A stretch of 64,000 bases of DNA from positions 4,450-68,449 of the forward strand of contig CAZPDM010000012.1 of assembly GCA_964585305.1 (NCBI GenBank), given 5' to 3'. Below the pieces are notes generated by a model. The model worked only from the letters and a program-made list of their open reading frames with translations. It made no database searches and had not been told where the DNA came from. Of the stretch, positions 17,442 to 26,674 are shown in pieces (within the stretch, counting starts at the first letter, position 1; the number at the start of each line of letters is the position of its first letter). Position numbers and translations under genes: made by a program. Source of the DNA: CAZPDM01 sp964585305. GTDB taxonomy: Bacteria > Planctomycetota > Uabimicrobiia > Uabimicrobiales > JABWCH01.

Positions 17442-18344
17442 TTATAATGAACTTGGCCATTCTTGTAAAGTTTGTGGAGTAGTAAATTCTAATTCTTTAT
17501 TAGCAATAGGATCGTGCCAGGAAATACGCTTTGCAAGAAGCTGTAGTGGCTTACTAAAATCAGGAGTGCTTTGATGTTGCAAAATAGGATAGTAGGGATC
17601 GTTCATAATTGGATAACCAATGCTTTGAAGATGGACTCGCAATTGGTGGGTTTTGCCTGTAATAGGATGCAATTCAAAATATCCATGTGTCGGAGTAATT
17701 CTAAGTGGGATAATATATGTAATGGCGTTTATTTCACCTTCTGTGATTTTCATGCAAAAACGTGGGTCTGCGGGTTCTAAATGATTTTCAATTGTAAATG
17801 GATGTTCCAATGTTTTTTGGATGTTTTCTCGTATACATACTGCAAAGTAAACTTTATGAATTTTTTTTTCTCGAAATAATTCATCATAAATTACACGAGA
17901 TTCAGGCAATTTAGAAAAAAGAACAATGCCCGCAGTATCTTTATCTAACCGATGTAATGGGACAAGATCCGGCAAATTATATTTATTTCGCAAACGATAA
18001 AGCAAGCATTCATTGACATATTGCCCGCCAGGAGTTACTGGTAAAAAATGCGGCTTTGCAACAACAAGAAGATGCTCATTTTCAAAAAGAATTTCTTCTT
18101 GATAGGGAATGCTCGGCTCTTTTTCTACTTCACGAAAATAATATAATCTTTGGCCAGGTAAATATGGAGTCTCAAATGAAATTGGTATATTTTGAGGATC
18201 AAGAACTTTTCCGTTTGAAATTCTTTCTCTCCATATTGCTTCAGAAATATATGGAAAACGTTGTACAAGAAAATCAATGATTTTAGGATATGGCGGAGGA
18301 ATTGCGGGCATTTTTATATACGAAGCATTCGGAGCAATACTCAT
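17442..18344 (-). CDS. RluA-family pseudouridine synthase
   Basis: This 300-residue enzyme isomerises uridine to pseudouridine in rRNA or tRNA. An N-terminal S4-like segment (IDFLVQRFPYISEAIWRERI) is followed by the synthase core. The catalytic motif PLHRLDKDTAGIVLF (Asp about residue 131) is intact, and the later family motifs KVYFAVC and TGKTHQLRVHLQSIGYPI are present. The closing GDxxY-type segment is PIMNDPYYP. The exact target position cannot be deduced, so no rlu symbol is given. The gene starts six bases after the stop of the upstream glycosidase gene and so is probably cotranscribed with it. The start has only a weak ribosome binding site. Confidence 0.92.
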   Translation of the reverse strand: MSIAPNASYIKMPAIPPPYPKIIDFLVQRFPYISEAIWRERISNGKVLDPQNIPISFETPYLPGQRLYYFREVEKEPSIPYQEEILFENEHLLVVAKPHFLPVTPGGQYVNECLLYRLRNKYNLPDLVPLHRLDKDTAGIVLFSKLPESRVIYDELFREKKIHKVYFAVCIRENIQKTLEHPFTIENHLEPADPRFCMKITEGEINAITYIIPLRITPTHGYFELHPITGKTHQLRVHLQSIGYPIMNDPYYPILQHQSTPDFSKPLQLLAKRISWHDPIANKELEFTTPQTLQEWPSSL

Positions 18345-18350
18345 ACTATT

Positions 18351-19931
18351 TTACTTTACGCGTTTGTAAGGATTATAACAGTTGCTATCATCTGTAACAG
18401 GATATAAAACATAGCAACTTTTCGGTGGCATCTCTATACGCATCATGCCACAGAATATATCTACTTTCTTTTCAGAAAGAGCATCTTGAAGTTTGCTCCA
18501 GTTCATAAGCCGATATTCTGGAATTAAGAGAGTAGTTTTAACAATTTTATCTTGGGGATTAAGAAGTACAATAACAGTATCTTTGACAAGATGAGTCTTA
18601 CGGCAGAATGCAAAAACTTCATCTGATTCAAGTAATACAAAATCTCCATACTGTAAGCTGGCAAATTTTTTTCGTAGTTGAATCATATTGCGATAAAATT
18701 TTAAGTCGTTATTATCAGATGTAAATGTATCCCATTCCATAGGCCCACGATTTTTAGGGTCTTCGCCACCCGTCATTCCCAGTTCTTCTCCATAATAAAC
18801 AACTGGCGCGCCGGGTAAAGTAAACTGCAATATAATTGCCAATTCTCTAAGTTTTGGATCAGGCAATAATTCTTTCATTCTTGGAGTATCATGGCTTGAA
18901 AGTATTGTCCAGCATTGAAGAATTTTTTCAATTCCACTATCATCGATCATTTTATTGATAAAACGGCCAGCCTGAGATGGAGTTAAATTGCCATTCATAA
19001 GTTCTAAGATAACATGTCGAAGCGGATAGTTCATCATCCCATCCATGACTTTTAACCAGCCATCAGGATAATTCCAGATTTCTCCAATGACGATGGAATC
19101 TTTTTTAACTTGGTGTGCTTTCTGAGTAATTTGGCTTAAAATTTCCGGACCAAGATCAAAAGCGACATCTAATCTCCAGCCATCTACAAGCTCAAGATAT
19201 TTTTGAACAACAGAATCTCTACTTCCAAAAATCAGTTTTTGTAATTCTTTATTTTCTAAATTTAATTCTGGCAAGTTCGGTACATTTGCCCATCCTAAAT
19301 ATCCATGAGCGTATTGTTTTCCAAAATAGAAAAAATTTCTATATGGGCTTGTAGGATTTTGGGCTTGAGTAAACCATAAAGATTTTTTTCCAACATGATT
19401 AAAAACGCCATCTAAAACAACTTTCATGTTTCCATTATGGGCTTGTTGGGTCAAATGCTGTAAATCTTTCCATGTTCCAAATTGGGGATCGACTGTAAAA
19501 TAATCCAAAGTATCGTATTTATGGTTGGTAAAAGCATGAAAGATAGGGTTTAAATAAATTGTATTGACGCCTAAATCATTTAAATATTGAATACGTTCCG
19601 TTACACCCTCTAAATCGCCTCCCCAAAAATCTAATTCATGGCTCCAGCAGCCAAATTCTTCAAGAGGTTTCCCGACTTCAGGTTTCTCATCCCATTTTTT
19701 TAATGTTCTAGGTGATGCAAAGAGTTCATCAATTTTTTTATCATCAAAATTTTTAGAACGTGCAAAACGATCTACAAAAATTTGATAAACAATTTGTTGA
19801 TATCGCCAATCTTGTTGACGTTGTTCAAAAATTTTTTGAAGATTTTCTTGTTCTTTTTTCATAGTATCCACTTCTTGAGCAATGCTTAATATGCTAAACA
19901 AAAAAAAGAAAATGATAAATATTTTAAACAT
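18351..19931 (-). CDS. Secreted GH13 (alpha-amylase family) glycosidase
   Basis: The 526-residue protein has a signal peptide (FKIFIIFFFLFSILSIAQ) and a full GH13 TIM-barrel. The conserved regions are LDGVFNHVG (region I), DGWRLDVAFD with the nucleophile Asp (about 252), IGEIWNYPDG with the acid/base Glu (about 282) and LSSHDTPRM with the transition-state Asp (about 348). The segment NTIYLNPIFHAFTNHKYDT resembles neopullulanases, cyclomaltodextrinases and maltogenic amylases, which cut alpha-1,4/1,6 glucans. A C-terminal beta domain follows. The signal peptide places it outside the cytoplasm. AAAGGA lies before the ATG. The N-terminal maltogenic-amylase beta domain is absent; a short Lys/Gln-rich helix takes its place. 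Confidence 0.92.
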   Translation of the reverse strand: MFKIFIIFFFLFSILSIAQEVDTMKKEQENLQKIFEQRQQDWRYQQIVYQIFVDRFARSKNFDDKKIDELFASPRTLKKWDEKPEVGKPLEEFGCWSHELDFWGGDLEGVTERIQYLNDLGVNTIYLNPIFHAFTNHKYDTLDYFTVDPQFGTWKDLQHLTQQAHNGNMKVVLDGVFNHVGKKSLWFTQAQNPTSPYRNFFYFGKQYAHGYLGWANVPNLPELNLENKELQKLIFGSRDSVVQKYLELVDGWRLDVAFDLGPEILSQITQKAHQVKKDSIVIGEIWNYPDGWLKVMDGMMNYPLRHVILELMNGNLTPSQAGRFINKMIDDSGIEKILQCWTILSSHDTPRMKELLPDPKLRELAIILQFTLPGAPVVYYGEELGMTGGEDPKNRGPMEWDTFTSDNNDLKFYRNMIQLRKKFASLQYGDFVLLESDEVFAFCRKTHLVKDTVIVLLNPQDKIVKTTLLIPEYRLMNWSKLQDALSEKKVDIFCGMMRIEMPPKSCYVLYPVTDDSNCYNPYKRVK

Positions 19932-19948
19932 AAAAATTCCTTTATTTT

Positions 19949-20500
19949 TTAAGATTTTCTTAATTTACGTAGCATCAAAATTCCTGCAATTCCTAAAATA
20001 ATTAAGCAATTTGGTTCTGGTGTAGGAAGGACATCATATTCAACAAGATAACCTGTCATGGAAGTAAATTCCGGATAGGCATCGTGCCAAACGCCTCTTG
20101 TAGCAGGTGAGTAAAAAAGAAGAAAATCACCTGTTGCACTTCCAGTATTATCTGGTTGCCCAGAATCCCAATTTTGATATACCCAACTTTCTCCTGTTAC
20201 CCACTTCCAACCGCTTTGGTAATATCCACCAAGCCACATTGAAAATGTTTTATCCCAATTATTGCTGACAAAGGTATTTTCTGCAGCAGAAGTAATCGTT
20301 GCAAGATGACCTTGAACACCCAGATAGCTTTTTGCCTGGGCGGCTGTATTTGCAACATTTCGATTGATAAAACTACCAACATTTACATATTCGTAGTAAT
20401 GTCCATTTCCTCCAGAAGCAGGATCCCAATAAACGGGAGCTGCTATTAAATATGCAGAAGAGAGAAAATATATTGCACAAAGTAATAATATTTTTTTCAT
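19949..20500 (-). CDS. PEP-CTERM protein with C-type lectin domain
   Basis: A signal peptide (KKILLLCAIYFLSSAYLIAA) is followed by a C-type lectin-like domain of about 125 residues, with HLATITSAAENTFV, SMWLGGYYQSG, WVYQNWDSGQPDN and the ending WHDAYPEFTSMTGYLVEY. The QPDN segment is the position used for sugar and calcium binding in true lectins. The C-terminus is a PEP-CTERM sorting signal: PTPEPN, then a hydrophobic helix, then the basic end MLRKLRKS. PEP-CTERM proteins are processed by an exosortase and often go to the cell surface or extracellular matrix; no exosortase gene is in this window. AGGA precedes the ATG. A surface carbohydrate-binding role is inferred. Confidence 0.88.
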   Translation of the reverse strand: MKKILLLCAIYFLSSAYLIAAPVYWDPASGGNGHYYEYVNVGSFINRNVANTAAQAKSYLGVQGHLATITSAAENTFVSNNWDKTFSMWLGGYYQSGWKWVTGESWVYQNWDSGQPDNTGSATGDFLLFYSPATRGVWHDAYPEFTSMTGYLVEYDVLPTPEPNCLIILGIAGILMLRKLRKS

Positions 20501-20522
20501 AGTTGATTTTCCTATTTTCTAA

Positions 20523-20548
20523 CTGCTCCCATACAAAGCATGGGAACA
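20523..20548 (-). terminator. Possible terminator hairpin after pyrG
   Basis: CTGCTCCCAT and ATGGGAACAG pair with one mismatch around a 6-base loop, between the pyrG stop and the lectin gene. The following T-tract on the minus strand is poor, so it may only partly stop transcription. Confidence 0.4.
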
Positions 20549-20564
20549 GTCTTTAAGATTGATG

Positions 20565-22217
20565 CTATCGGCTTTCTTTTTTCTTCTTATATTTTAATGA
20601 GTGTTCGATAAATCCCTTGAATAAAGGATGTGCGCGCATAGGTCTTGATTTGAACTCAGGATGAAATTGGCAAGCTAAGAACCATGGATGATCACTAACT
20701 TCAATAATTTCTACTAAATTACGATCAGGAGAAAGACCTGTAAATTTTAAACCATGTTGAGCTAAAATATCACGATATTGGTTATTAAATTCATAACGAT
20801 GGCGATGTCGTTCTTCTATTTTCTGGCATTGATATGCAGCTAAGGCACTGCTATTTTCTTCCAAAACACAAGGATACGAGCCAAGTCTCATTGTTCCGCC
20901 TAAGTCATCATCGGGATCGCGATGGATAGTTTCATTACGATTGTAGTCAAACCATTCACGCATAAGATAAATGACGGGTTCTTTACAATTACATTCAATT
21001 TCCTGGCTGTGAGCGTCATGAATACCTGCTACATTGCGGGCAAATTCAATAACAGCTAACTGCATTCCTAAACAAATCCCAAAAAATGGAATTTTATTTT
21101 GCCGTGCATATTGAATTGCTTTAATTTTTCCAGGAATTCCTCGATTACCAAATCCTCCTGGAACAAGTATTCCATCAAATTGTTCCAAAAGATTTTCGCC
21201 CCCATCTTTTCCAATTTCTTCCGAATCTAAATAATCTAAAATAAGTTTAGCGTTGTTGGCAATTCCCCCATGCACTAAAGCTTCGTTTAAACTTTTGTAA
21301 GATTCTTTAAGGTGAGTATATTTCCCAACAACAGCAATTTTAACTTCATATGCAGGATTTTTTATCTGATGAACTAATTTTTGCCAATCTTCTAAAGAGG
21401 GTTCTCTTGTCCATATATTGAGTATTTGCGTAATTTGTGTATCAAGGCCTTCTTCATTTAATCGAAGCGGAACTTCATAAATAGTTTCAACATCTTGATC
21501 CGCAATAACGCGTTCGGGTGCGACATTACAGAAGTGCCCAATTTTAGCTTTAATATCGGGTTCTATTTTATGCTCAGCACGGCAAAGTAAAATATCAGGT
21601 TGAATTCCTGTTCCTAACAATTCTTTAACGCTATGTTGCGTTGGTTTGGTTTTTAATTCTCCTGCCGCCCGAATAAAAGGAACCAATGTAACATGAATAA
21701 ATAAAACATCTGCACGCCCAACATCCTGACTAAATTGGCGAATTGCTTCCAAAAATGGAAAACTTTCAATATCCCCTACTGTTCCGCCAACTTCAACAAT
21801 AGCTAGATCGGTATTCTTTGAAGCTTCATGTATACGTCGTTTAATTTCATCAGTAATATGTGGAATAACCTGTACTGTTGCGCCAAGATAGCCACCTTTG
21901 CGTTCTTTTTCAATAACAGAGTTGTATATACTTCCAGATGTAAAATTATTTTTCTTATACATGGTTACATCAGAAAATCTTTCATAATGTCCCAAGTCTA
22001 AATCTGTTTCCGCGCCATCATCTGTAACAAAAACTTCTCCATGTTGAAAAGGGTTCATCGTTCCGGGATCAACATTGATATAAGGATCCATTTTTAAAAA
22101 TGTAACTTTAAGACCGCGATTTTGCATCAAAGCTCCAATTGATGCAGCTGCAAGCCCTTTTCCAAGTGAAGATAATACTCCACCTGTAATAAAAATAAAC
22201 TTTGTTTTTCGTGTCAA
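20565..22217 (-). CDS. pyrG: CTP synthase
   Basis: PyrG makes CTP from UTP, ATP and glutamine. The 550-residue protein has the N-terminal synthetase domain (FIFITGGVLSSLGKGLAAAS, MDPYINVDPGTMNPFQHGEV, EVGGTVGDIES) and the C-terminal glutamine amidotransferase domain with nucleophile Cys in FFGICLGMQ (about 378) and HPEFKSRP near the end. Length and motifs are normal. The start codon is TTG (22215-22217), preceded by a good AAAGGA seven bases away. No ATG fits the conserved N-terminus, so TTG is likely genuine and may lower translation. Confidence 0.97.
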   Translation of the reverse strand: MTRKTKFIFITGGVLSSLGKGLAAASIGALMQNRGLKVTFLKMDPYINVDPGTMNPFQHGEVFVTDDGAETDLDLGHYERFSDVTMYKKNNFTSGSIYNSVIEKERKGGYLGATVQVIPHITDEIKRRIHEASKNTDLAIVEVGGTVGDIESFPFLEAIRQFSQDVGRADVLFIHVTLVPFIRAAGELKTKPTQHSVKELLGTGIQPDILLCRAEHKIEPDIKAKIGHFCNVAPERVIADQDVETIYEVPLRLNEEGLDTQITQILNIWTREPSLEDWQKLVHQIKNPAYEVKIAVVGKYTHLKESYKSLNEALVHGGIANNAKLILDYLDSEEIGKDGGENLLEQFDGILVPGGFGNRGIPGKIKAIQYARQNKIPFFGICLGMQLAVIEFARNVAGIHDAHSQEIECNCKEPVIYLMREWFDYNRNETIHRDPDDDLGGTMRLGSYPCVLEENSSALAAYQCQKIEERHRHRYEFNNQYRDILAQHGLKFTGLSPDRNLVEIIEVSDHPWFLACQFHPEFKSRPMRAHPLFKGFIEHSLKYKKKKESR

Positions 22218-22238
22218 GAATTTATCCTTTCAAAATTT

Positions 22239-23159
22239 TTAATTATCTTGTTTTTTTTCTTCGCTAGATTCTTGAAATTTTAAAGATAGAGTTAAAATAA
22301 TTCCCAGTAATACAATTGCTGCAATAATTTGTTGTAATGTTAATCGTTCTTCTAAAAAGAAAAAGCCAATAAATAGCGCAGAAATAGGGAAAGTCATTTC
22401 TGCAAATGTTGCAATTTTAGCAGGTGTATATTGCAATCCTTTATAATAAATAAGAACTGCCAAAGTTCCACAACTTAAAGCAATACCAAAGAAATATAAC
22501 CATTGTTCCAAAGTAATTTGAGAAACAGGATAATATTGCCCTAATACTAAACTTGCGCCAAAAGCAGTTGGAATTACGATTAAAAATCTCATCAGCGTCG
22601 CAGCACCAAAACTAAGTTGATGAAGGACAAGTTTTCCTAAAACAGTAGCCGAACCCCAACAAATTGCAGCACCTAATGCCAAAAATATAGCCACCACTTC
22701 AGCATTTTGACCTTGAAAATTAGGTTGGAGTTGTGGAAATGAGATAATATATGCAGCGAATAACCCAATCAGAGCAAGAATAATATATTGCTTTGTAAGC
22801 CGTTCTTTTAAAAATATAGATGCTAGTGCAATAGCAAAAATTGGCTGAGTTTTTTGTAATAAAATTACAACAGAATATTTTATGTAATTTACTTGAGCTA
22901 AAGCTGCCGAATAAAAAACAGTGCCTAAAAATCCACCAACAACAGCAGTTAAAATAATAATTCCCCAAGTTTTCTTTGACATTTTTTTATATTCTGGCCA
23001 AAATCTCAAAAAAAATGGAAGTAAAAACAAGACACCAACAATATGTTCTACCATAACTAGTGTAGATGCAGGTATAGCATATAGTTTTCGGCGTAATAAG
23101 CCATCTAAACTCCATAAAAAAGCAGCAAACATAATCAAAAGTGGCGACCATTTTTTCAT
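22239..23159 (-). CDS. EamA/DMT-family transporter
   Basis: This 306-residue protein has about ten hydrophobic segments arranged as two EamA repeats (SPLLIMFAAFLWSLDG at the start of the first; AAICWGSATVLGKLVLHQ starting the second). GFFFLEERLTLQQIIAAIVL is the typical end of repeat two and KERLTKQYIILALIG its counterpart in repeat one. The family exports small metabolites such as amino acids; the substrate is unknown here. The C-terminus is a charged tail. The ATG lacks a recognisable ribosome binding site, and a 9-bp hairpin stands just upstream. It precedes pyrG by 21 bases and is probably cotranscribed with it. Confidence 0.88.
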   Translation of the reverse strand: MKKWSPLLIMFAAFLWSLDGLLRRKLYAIPASTLVMVEHIVGVLFLLPFFLRFWPEYKKMSKKTWGIIILTAVVGGFLGTVFYSAALAQVNYIKYSVVILLQKTQPIFAIALASIFLKERLTKQYIILALIGLFAAYIISFPQLQPNFQGQNAEVVAIFLALGAAICWGSATVLGKLVLHQLSFGAATLMRFLIVIPTAFGASLVLGQYYPVSQITLEQWLYFFGIALSCGTLAVLIYYKGLQYTPAKIATFAEMTFPISALFIGFFFLEERLTLQQIIAAIVLLGIILTLSLKFQESSEEKKQDN

Positions 23160-23177
23160 AAAAAAATTAGCGAGTTA

Positions 23178-23203
23178 TTCTGATGATATTACTTTCATCA
23201 GAA
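23178..23203 (-). promoter_or_regulatory. Hairpin upstream of the DMT transporter start
   Basis: TTCTGATGA and TCATCAGAA form a perfect 9-bp stem with an 8-base loop, ending 19 bases before the ATG at 23159. No Shine-Dalgarno sequence is visible between it and the start. It may influence leader translation or be a terminator remnant. Confidence 0.35.
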
Positions 23204-23308
23204 AAATCGCCCTCCAAATTTCTTCTTTAAAAAATTGATTGATTAAAAAAACAATTTTATAGGAAATTAACAAAATTATTTTTAATTTAATATCATAGAA
23301 TTTTTCTA

Positions 23309-23337
23309 TTGAGAATATTTTTCTCTTATCATATCAT
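23309..23337 (+). promoter_or_regulatory. sigma70-type promoter of the MoxR/DUF58 cluster
   Basis: TTGAGA (23309-23314) and TATCAT (23332-23337) each match five of six consensus bases with a 17-base spacer, about 50 bases before the first gene of the rightward cluster. Confidence 0.7.
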
Positions 23338-23389
23338 AATAGTATCTATTTTGCAACTATTTTAGTTAGCTTTTTTAATGGATATAGAT

Positions 23390-24508
23390 ATGAAAATTTT
23401 TCTATTTTCTTTCTATTTTTTTTCTATTTTTATATTAGCAGATCCCCAGGAAAGTGTGCAAAAAATTTACAATTCTCCCAAATATCAAAAAAGTATAGGA
23501 ATAGATCGAAAAAATTTATTTCCCAATGAAGCAATACCAGAGATTCAAGATAATGACGAACCGGAATACTTAGAAGATTCTTTTGAAAAAGAAAGAAATG
23601 ATGAATCTTCAAAAACTTCTGAAGATGGTCCTGCTAATTTTAATTCAAATCCAAGAAAGAACCCCAATCGCTCTACTTTTAATCGCCAAACAAACAAAAT
23701 TTCTACGGACAAAACAAATACGACAATCCAAACAGATAAAACAAGATATAACCGCTATCAATCAAACCCACAAAGAAATAATATAAATAATAATCAAAAC
23801 CAAGATACGACTCAAGATAATACAAATAACAGACAGAATTTAAATAATAAAGGAAATTTAAGCAAAAAAACAAATGATACATTAAATCAAAATTCGAATC
23901 AAAATAACTTAAGGGAACCTAATAGTTCAAATAATCCAAATTATACCCAATCGCCTTCCTCTTCTAATATGCCAACTCCTAAAGAGTTGACTCCCCGAAA
24001 TTTCTCTTCTCCTCCAATTTTAACCAGCTATTTTAGCAATATTGTATTAACTATTTTTAAGATTCTGGTTTGGGGAATATCAGCAATTTTAGGAATTTTC
24101 CTGATTTTAGCTGTGTTAAATTGGTGGTTGAAGTTAAGAAAAAACTATAAAAATAATGCACTTAAAAAGCCAGAATTAAACTCTTTTCATAGCAATGAAA
24201 GTATTGAACCTTCTCTTAACGATTTAGAATTCATCGTGAATGAAAGACGATATTTAGATGCTTGTCGTTTGTTATTTCAAAAAAGTATTTCAATTTTACA
24301 AGAAAAAAAATTGCTTAGTTTTAAGAATCAACATCTTACCAATAATGAAATGATATGGTATATTCAAGATCCAATACTTCAAGAAAATATTCAGGTTTTC
24401 AATCAAACAATTGAACGTGGTTATTATGCTTGTCAACCCATTGAAGAACAGGATTATCAAAAATGTCAAAACAGTTGGCAGAAGATTCTTTCTTGTCTTC
24501 CAAAATAA
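23390..24508 (+). CDS. Exported Asn/Gln-rich membrane protein with DUF4129-like C-terminus
   Basis: The protein begins with a hydrophobic signal segment (KIFLFSFYFFSIFILADP). About 170 residues follow that are extremely rich in Asn, Gln, Ser and Thr, with runs such as NNINNNQNQDTTQDNTNN. A transmembrane helix comes next (ILVWGISAILGIFLILAVLN), then a cytoplasmic helical domain (FIVNERRYLDACRLLFQK) resembling DUF4129. DUF4129 proteins commonly sit with MoxR and DUF58 genes, as here. The ATG at 23378 is also possible, but the one at 23390 gives a normal positively charged signal peptide; neither has a strong ribosome binding site. The function is probably in envelope maturation or stress together with the downstream genes (inference). 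Confidence 0.75.
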   Translation: MKIFLFSFYFFSIFILADPQESVQKIYNSPKYQKSIGIDRKNLFPNEAIPEIQDNDEPEYLEDSFEKERNDESSKTSEDGPANFNSNPRKNPNRSTFNRQTNKISTDKTNTTIQTDKTRYNRYQSNPQRNNINNNQNQDTTQDNTNNRQNLNNKGNLSKKTNDTLNQNSNQNNLREPNSSNNPNYTQSPSSSNMPTPKELTPRNFSSPPILTSYFSNIVLTIFKILVWGISAILGIFLILAVLNWWLKLRKNYKNNALKKPELNSFHSNESIEPSLNDLEFIVNERRYLDACRLLFQKSISILQEKKLLSFKNQHLTNNEMIWYIQDPILQENIQVFNQTIERGYYACQPIEEQDYQKCQNSWQKILSCLPK

Positions 24509-25728
24509 TTTCTATTTTTATTATTGCTTTTTTATCTCTCTTTATCTTAGGGATATTAGCTATAACTTTTTTAGAATCTGAAGAAGAAAAACCAAGTTTT
24601 AGTAGTTATAGTTATGCTGTAAGTGGTCATCATGCTTTCGCCAGCACATTAGATGCTATGAATATTCACTATCTTAGAGGACGTAGAAATTTTTATGATC
24701 GTATTAAAAATCGATTGATATTATTTTTACACTCTAATCCTTATGAATGGTATAAATATACACACGAAAGCATGTATGATAGTTTAGAAAAAATAAATGA
24801 GCAAAATATCGTTCTTATTACATTACCCAAATACGAAATTATTGCTCCGCATGAAAAAAATAAAAAATGGGTAGGGCAATGGCAATATATTTATAAAAGG
24901 AATTTACAGGATTTTTGTAAAAATAATATTAACTATCATTATTTTCCGCAAGGAATCATTAAGAGAGAAAATATTGCCAAGTTCGTTGTAAGAAATACTT
25001 GGAATGGCAAACAATATAACCTTCAAACTAATACTCTTCAATATTTTTCACCAAATTTTTCTTATGGAAAAGTTCTTATTGAAACATTAGATAAAAAAGT
25101 AATTGCGATTTTCTATGAATCGTTAAAATATATTGTCGTTTCTGATCCTGAAATTTTTATGAATTTAAATATTGCTAAAGAGCAAAATGGCGAGTTAGCT
25201 ATAGAATTGATAGAACATATCAAACAGGAAAATAAAACCATTAATGAAATCATTATTGATGAAATTTCTCATGGTTTAGGTCGTCCCCCATCTATTTTAA
25301 GAGCTTTATTAACTCCCCCAGGACTTTACATTACTCTACAAATTTTGTTTATAGGAGCATTTATTGTTTGGCTTATTAGCATTCGTTTTCGACCTGTACA
25401 TTCTTTTCCTGCAAGACAACGGAGTTTAGAAGAACAATGCAAAGCCTTTGCAAATATTACTTGTTATGGAAATCGTGATGATTACTTTGCGCAAAAATAT
25501 TTTCGCGCAATTTTGCAAGAATGTACAGAACAAATTCCTAGTCTTGCAGATAAAACAGTTCCAAAAAAAATTGAATATCTTGAACAATTGGGAAAAATGT
25601 CGAAAAATCCTTATTCTATTAAAAATTTATATAAACAACTATCTGGTTTTAAACATTCCTACCAAATCCCAATTATTATTAAAGGACTCCATCAGTGGAA
25701 GGCAAGAATGAAATCATTGAAAAGATAA
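24463..25728 (+). CDS. DUF4350-type membrane protein
   Basis: The 421-residue protein has an N-terminal transmembrane helix (IISIFIIAFLSLFILGILAI) and a DUF4350-like extracytoplasmic domain opening with YAVSGHHAFASTLDAMNI, the family's typical start. A second transmembrane helix (YITLQILFIGAFIVWLIS) precedes a cytoplasmic helical tail starting RFRPVHSFPARQRSLEEQ. It overlaps the previous gene by 46 bases and the following moxR gene by 34, which indicates tight translational coupling. DUF4350 is a regular partner of MoxR/DUF58 operons; its molecular role is not known. The start within the previous gene is supported only by the reading frame. Confidence 0.8.
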   Translation: MSKQLAEDSFLSSKIISIFIIAFLSLFILGILAITFLESEEEKPSFSSYSYAVSGHHAFASTLDAMNIHYLRGRRNFYDRIKNRLILFLHSNPYEWYKYTHESMYDSLEKINEQNIVLITLPKYEIIAPHEKNKKWVGQWQYIYKRNLQDFCKNNINYHYFPQGIIKRENIAKFVVRNTWNGKQYNLQTNTLQYFSPNFSYGKVLIETLDKKVIAIFYESLKYIVVSDPEIFMNLNIAKEQNGELAIELIEHIKQENKTINEIIIDEISHGLGRPPSILRALLTPPGLYITLQILFIGAFIVWLISIRFRPVHSFPARQRSLEEQCKAFANITCYGNRDDYFAQKYFRAILQECTEQIPSLADKTVPKKIEYLEQLGKMSKNPYSIKNLYKQLSGFKHSYQIPIIIKGLHQWKARMKSLKR

Positions 25729-26666
25729 ATAGCATTTATAAAAAAATCATGACAGAGGTAAACAAAATCATTATTGGACAAGATGAAATCGCAAAATTTT
25801 GTATAGTTGCTTTGATGAGCAAAGGGCATGTTCTTGTAGAAGGCGTTCCTGGAACTGCTAAAACTTTACTTATGAGGACGTTGGCTAAAACTTTAGGATT
25901 TTCATTTAATCGCATTCAATTTACACCCGATCTTATGCCTGCTGATATTTTAGGGACAAATATTCCAAATCCTCAAAAGACAGACTTTGTCTTAATAAAA
26001 GGACCCACTTTTACTCAATTTTTACTTGCTGATGAAATCAATCGTACCCCGCCCAAAACGCAGTCAGCATTGCTTCAAGCAATGCAAGAATTTGAAATAA
26101 CCATTGATGGAGTTAATTATCATTTAGGGGAAACTTTTTTTGTAGCAGCAACGCAAAACCCAATAGAACAAGAAGGGACATATCCATTACCTGAAGCTCA
26201 ATTGGATCGTTTCTTATTAAAATTGGTTGTAAAATATCCTAATGTTAATTCTGAAATTGAGATGGTTCAAAAACATCATCAAGGCAATATAGCATCTAAC
26301 ATTATTTCAGAAAATATTCAACCGGTTACAAATGTTCAACAAATTTGCACAATACAAAACTTTATTCAACAAATTTTAGTTAGCGATAATGTTATCCGAT
26401 ATATTGTTGAACTTGTTCGACAAACCCGCGAAAATCCATGGATTCTCTGTGGAGCCTCTCCACGTGCAACCCTGATGTTTACAAAAGCTGCAAGAACATT
26501 AGCAGTATTGGAAGGCCGTGATTATGTTATTCCAGATGATGTGAAACGATTGTACGAATGCACCATTGGACATCGTATTGTGCTTACTCCAACTGCACAA
26601 ATTGAAGGCTATACTATTTCTAAAGTTTTACAAGATATTGTTGAAAAAGTGGCAGTACCAAGATAG
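25695..26666 (+). CDS. MoxR-family AAA+ ATPase
   Basis: This is a 323-residue AAA+ ATPase with Walker A EGVPGTAKT (about 49-57), Walker B LLADEINRTPPKTQSALLQA, sensor 1 FFVAATQNPIEQEGTYPLPE and an arginine-bearing GASPRATLMFTKAART. MoxR ATPases act as chaperones that help fold or activate partner proteins, usually with vWA-domain partners such as DUF58 proteins; a DUF58 gene follows. The start codon is GTG with AAAGGA eight bases upstream, and the gene overlaps the DUF4350 gene by 34 bases. The remainder of the operon agrees with a complete MoxR cluster. Confidence 0.93.
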   Translation: MEGKNEIIEKINSIYKKIMTEVNKIIIGQDEIAKFCIVALMSKGHVLVEGVPGTAKTLLMRTLAKTLGFSFNRIQFTPDLMPADILGTNIPNPQKTDFVLIKGPTFTQFLLADEINRTPPKTQSALLQAMQEFEITIDGVNYHLGETFFVAATQNPIEQEGTYPLPEAQLDRFLLKLVVKYPNVNSEIEMVQKHHQGNIASNIISENIQPVTNVQQICTIQNFIQQILVSDNVIRYIVELVRQTRENPWILCGASPRATLMFTKAARTLAVLEGRDYVIPDDVKRLYECTIGHRIVLTPTAQIEGYTISKVLQDIVEKVAVPR

Positions 26667-26674
26667 GAGAAATC

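Noticed and set aside
23378..24508. Prion-like or phage tail protein because of the Asn/Gln-rich stretch
   Set aside because: The stretch is flanked by a signal peptide, a transmembrane helix and a DUF4129-like domain in a MoxR operon, so it is better explained as an extracytoplasmic linker.
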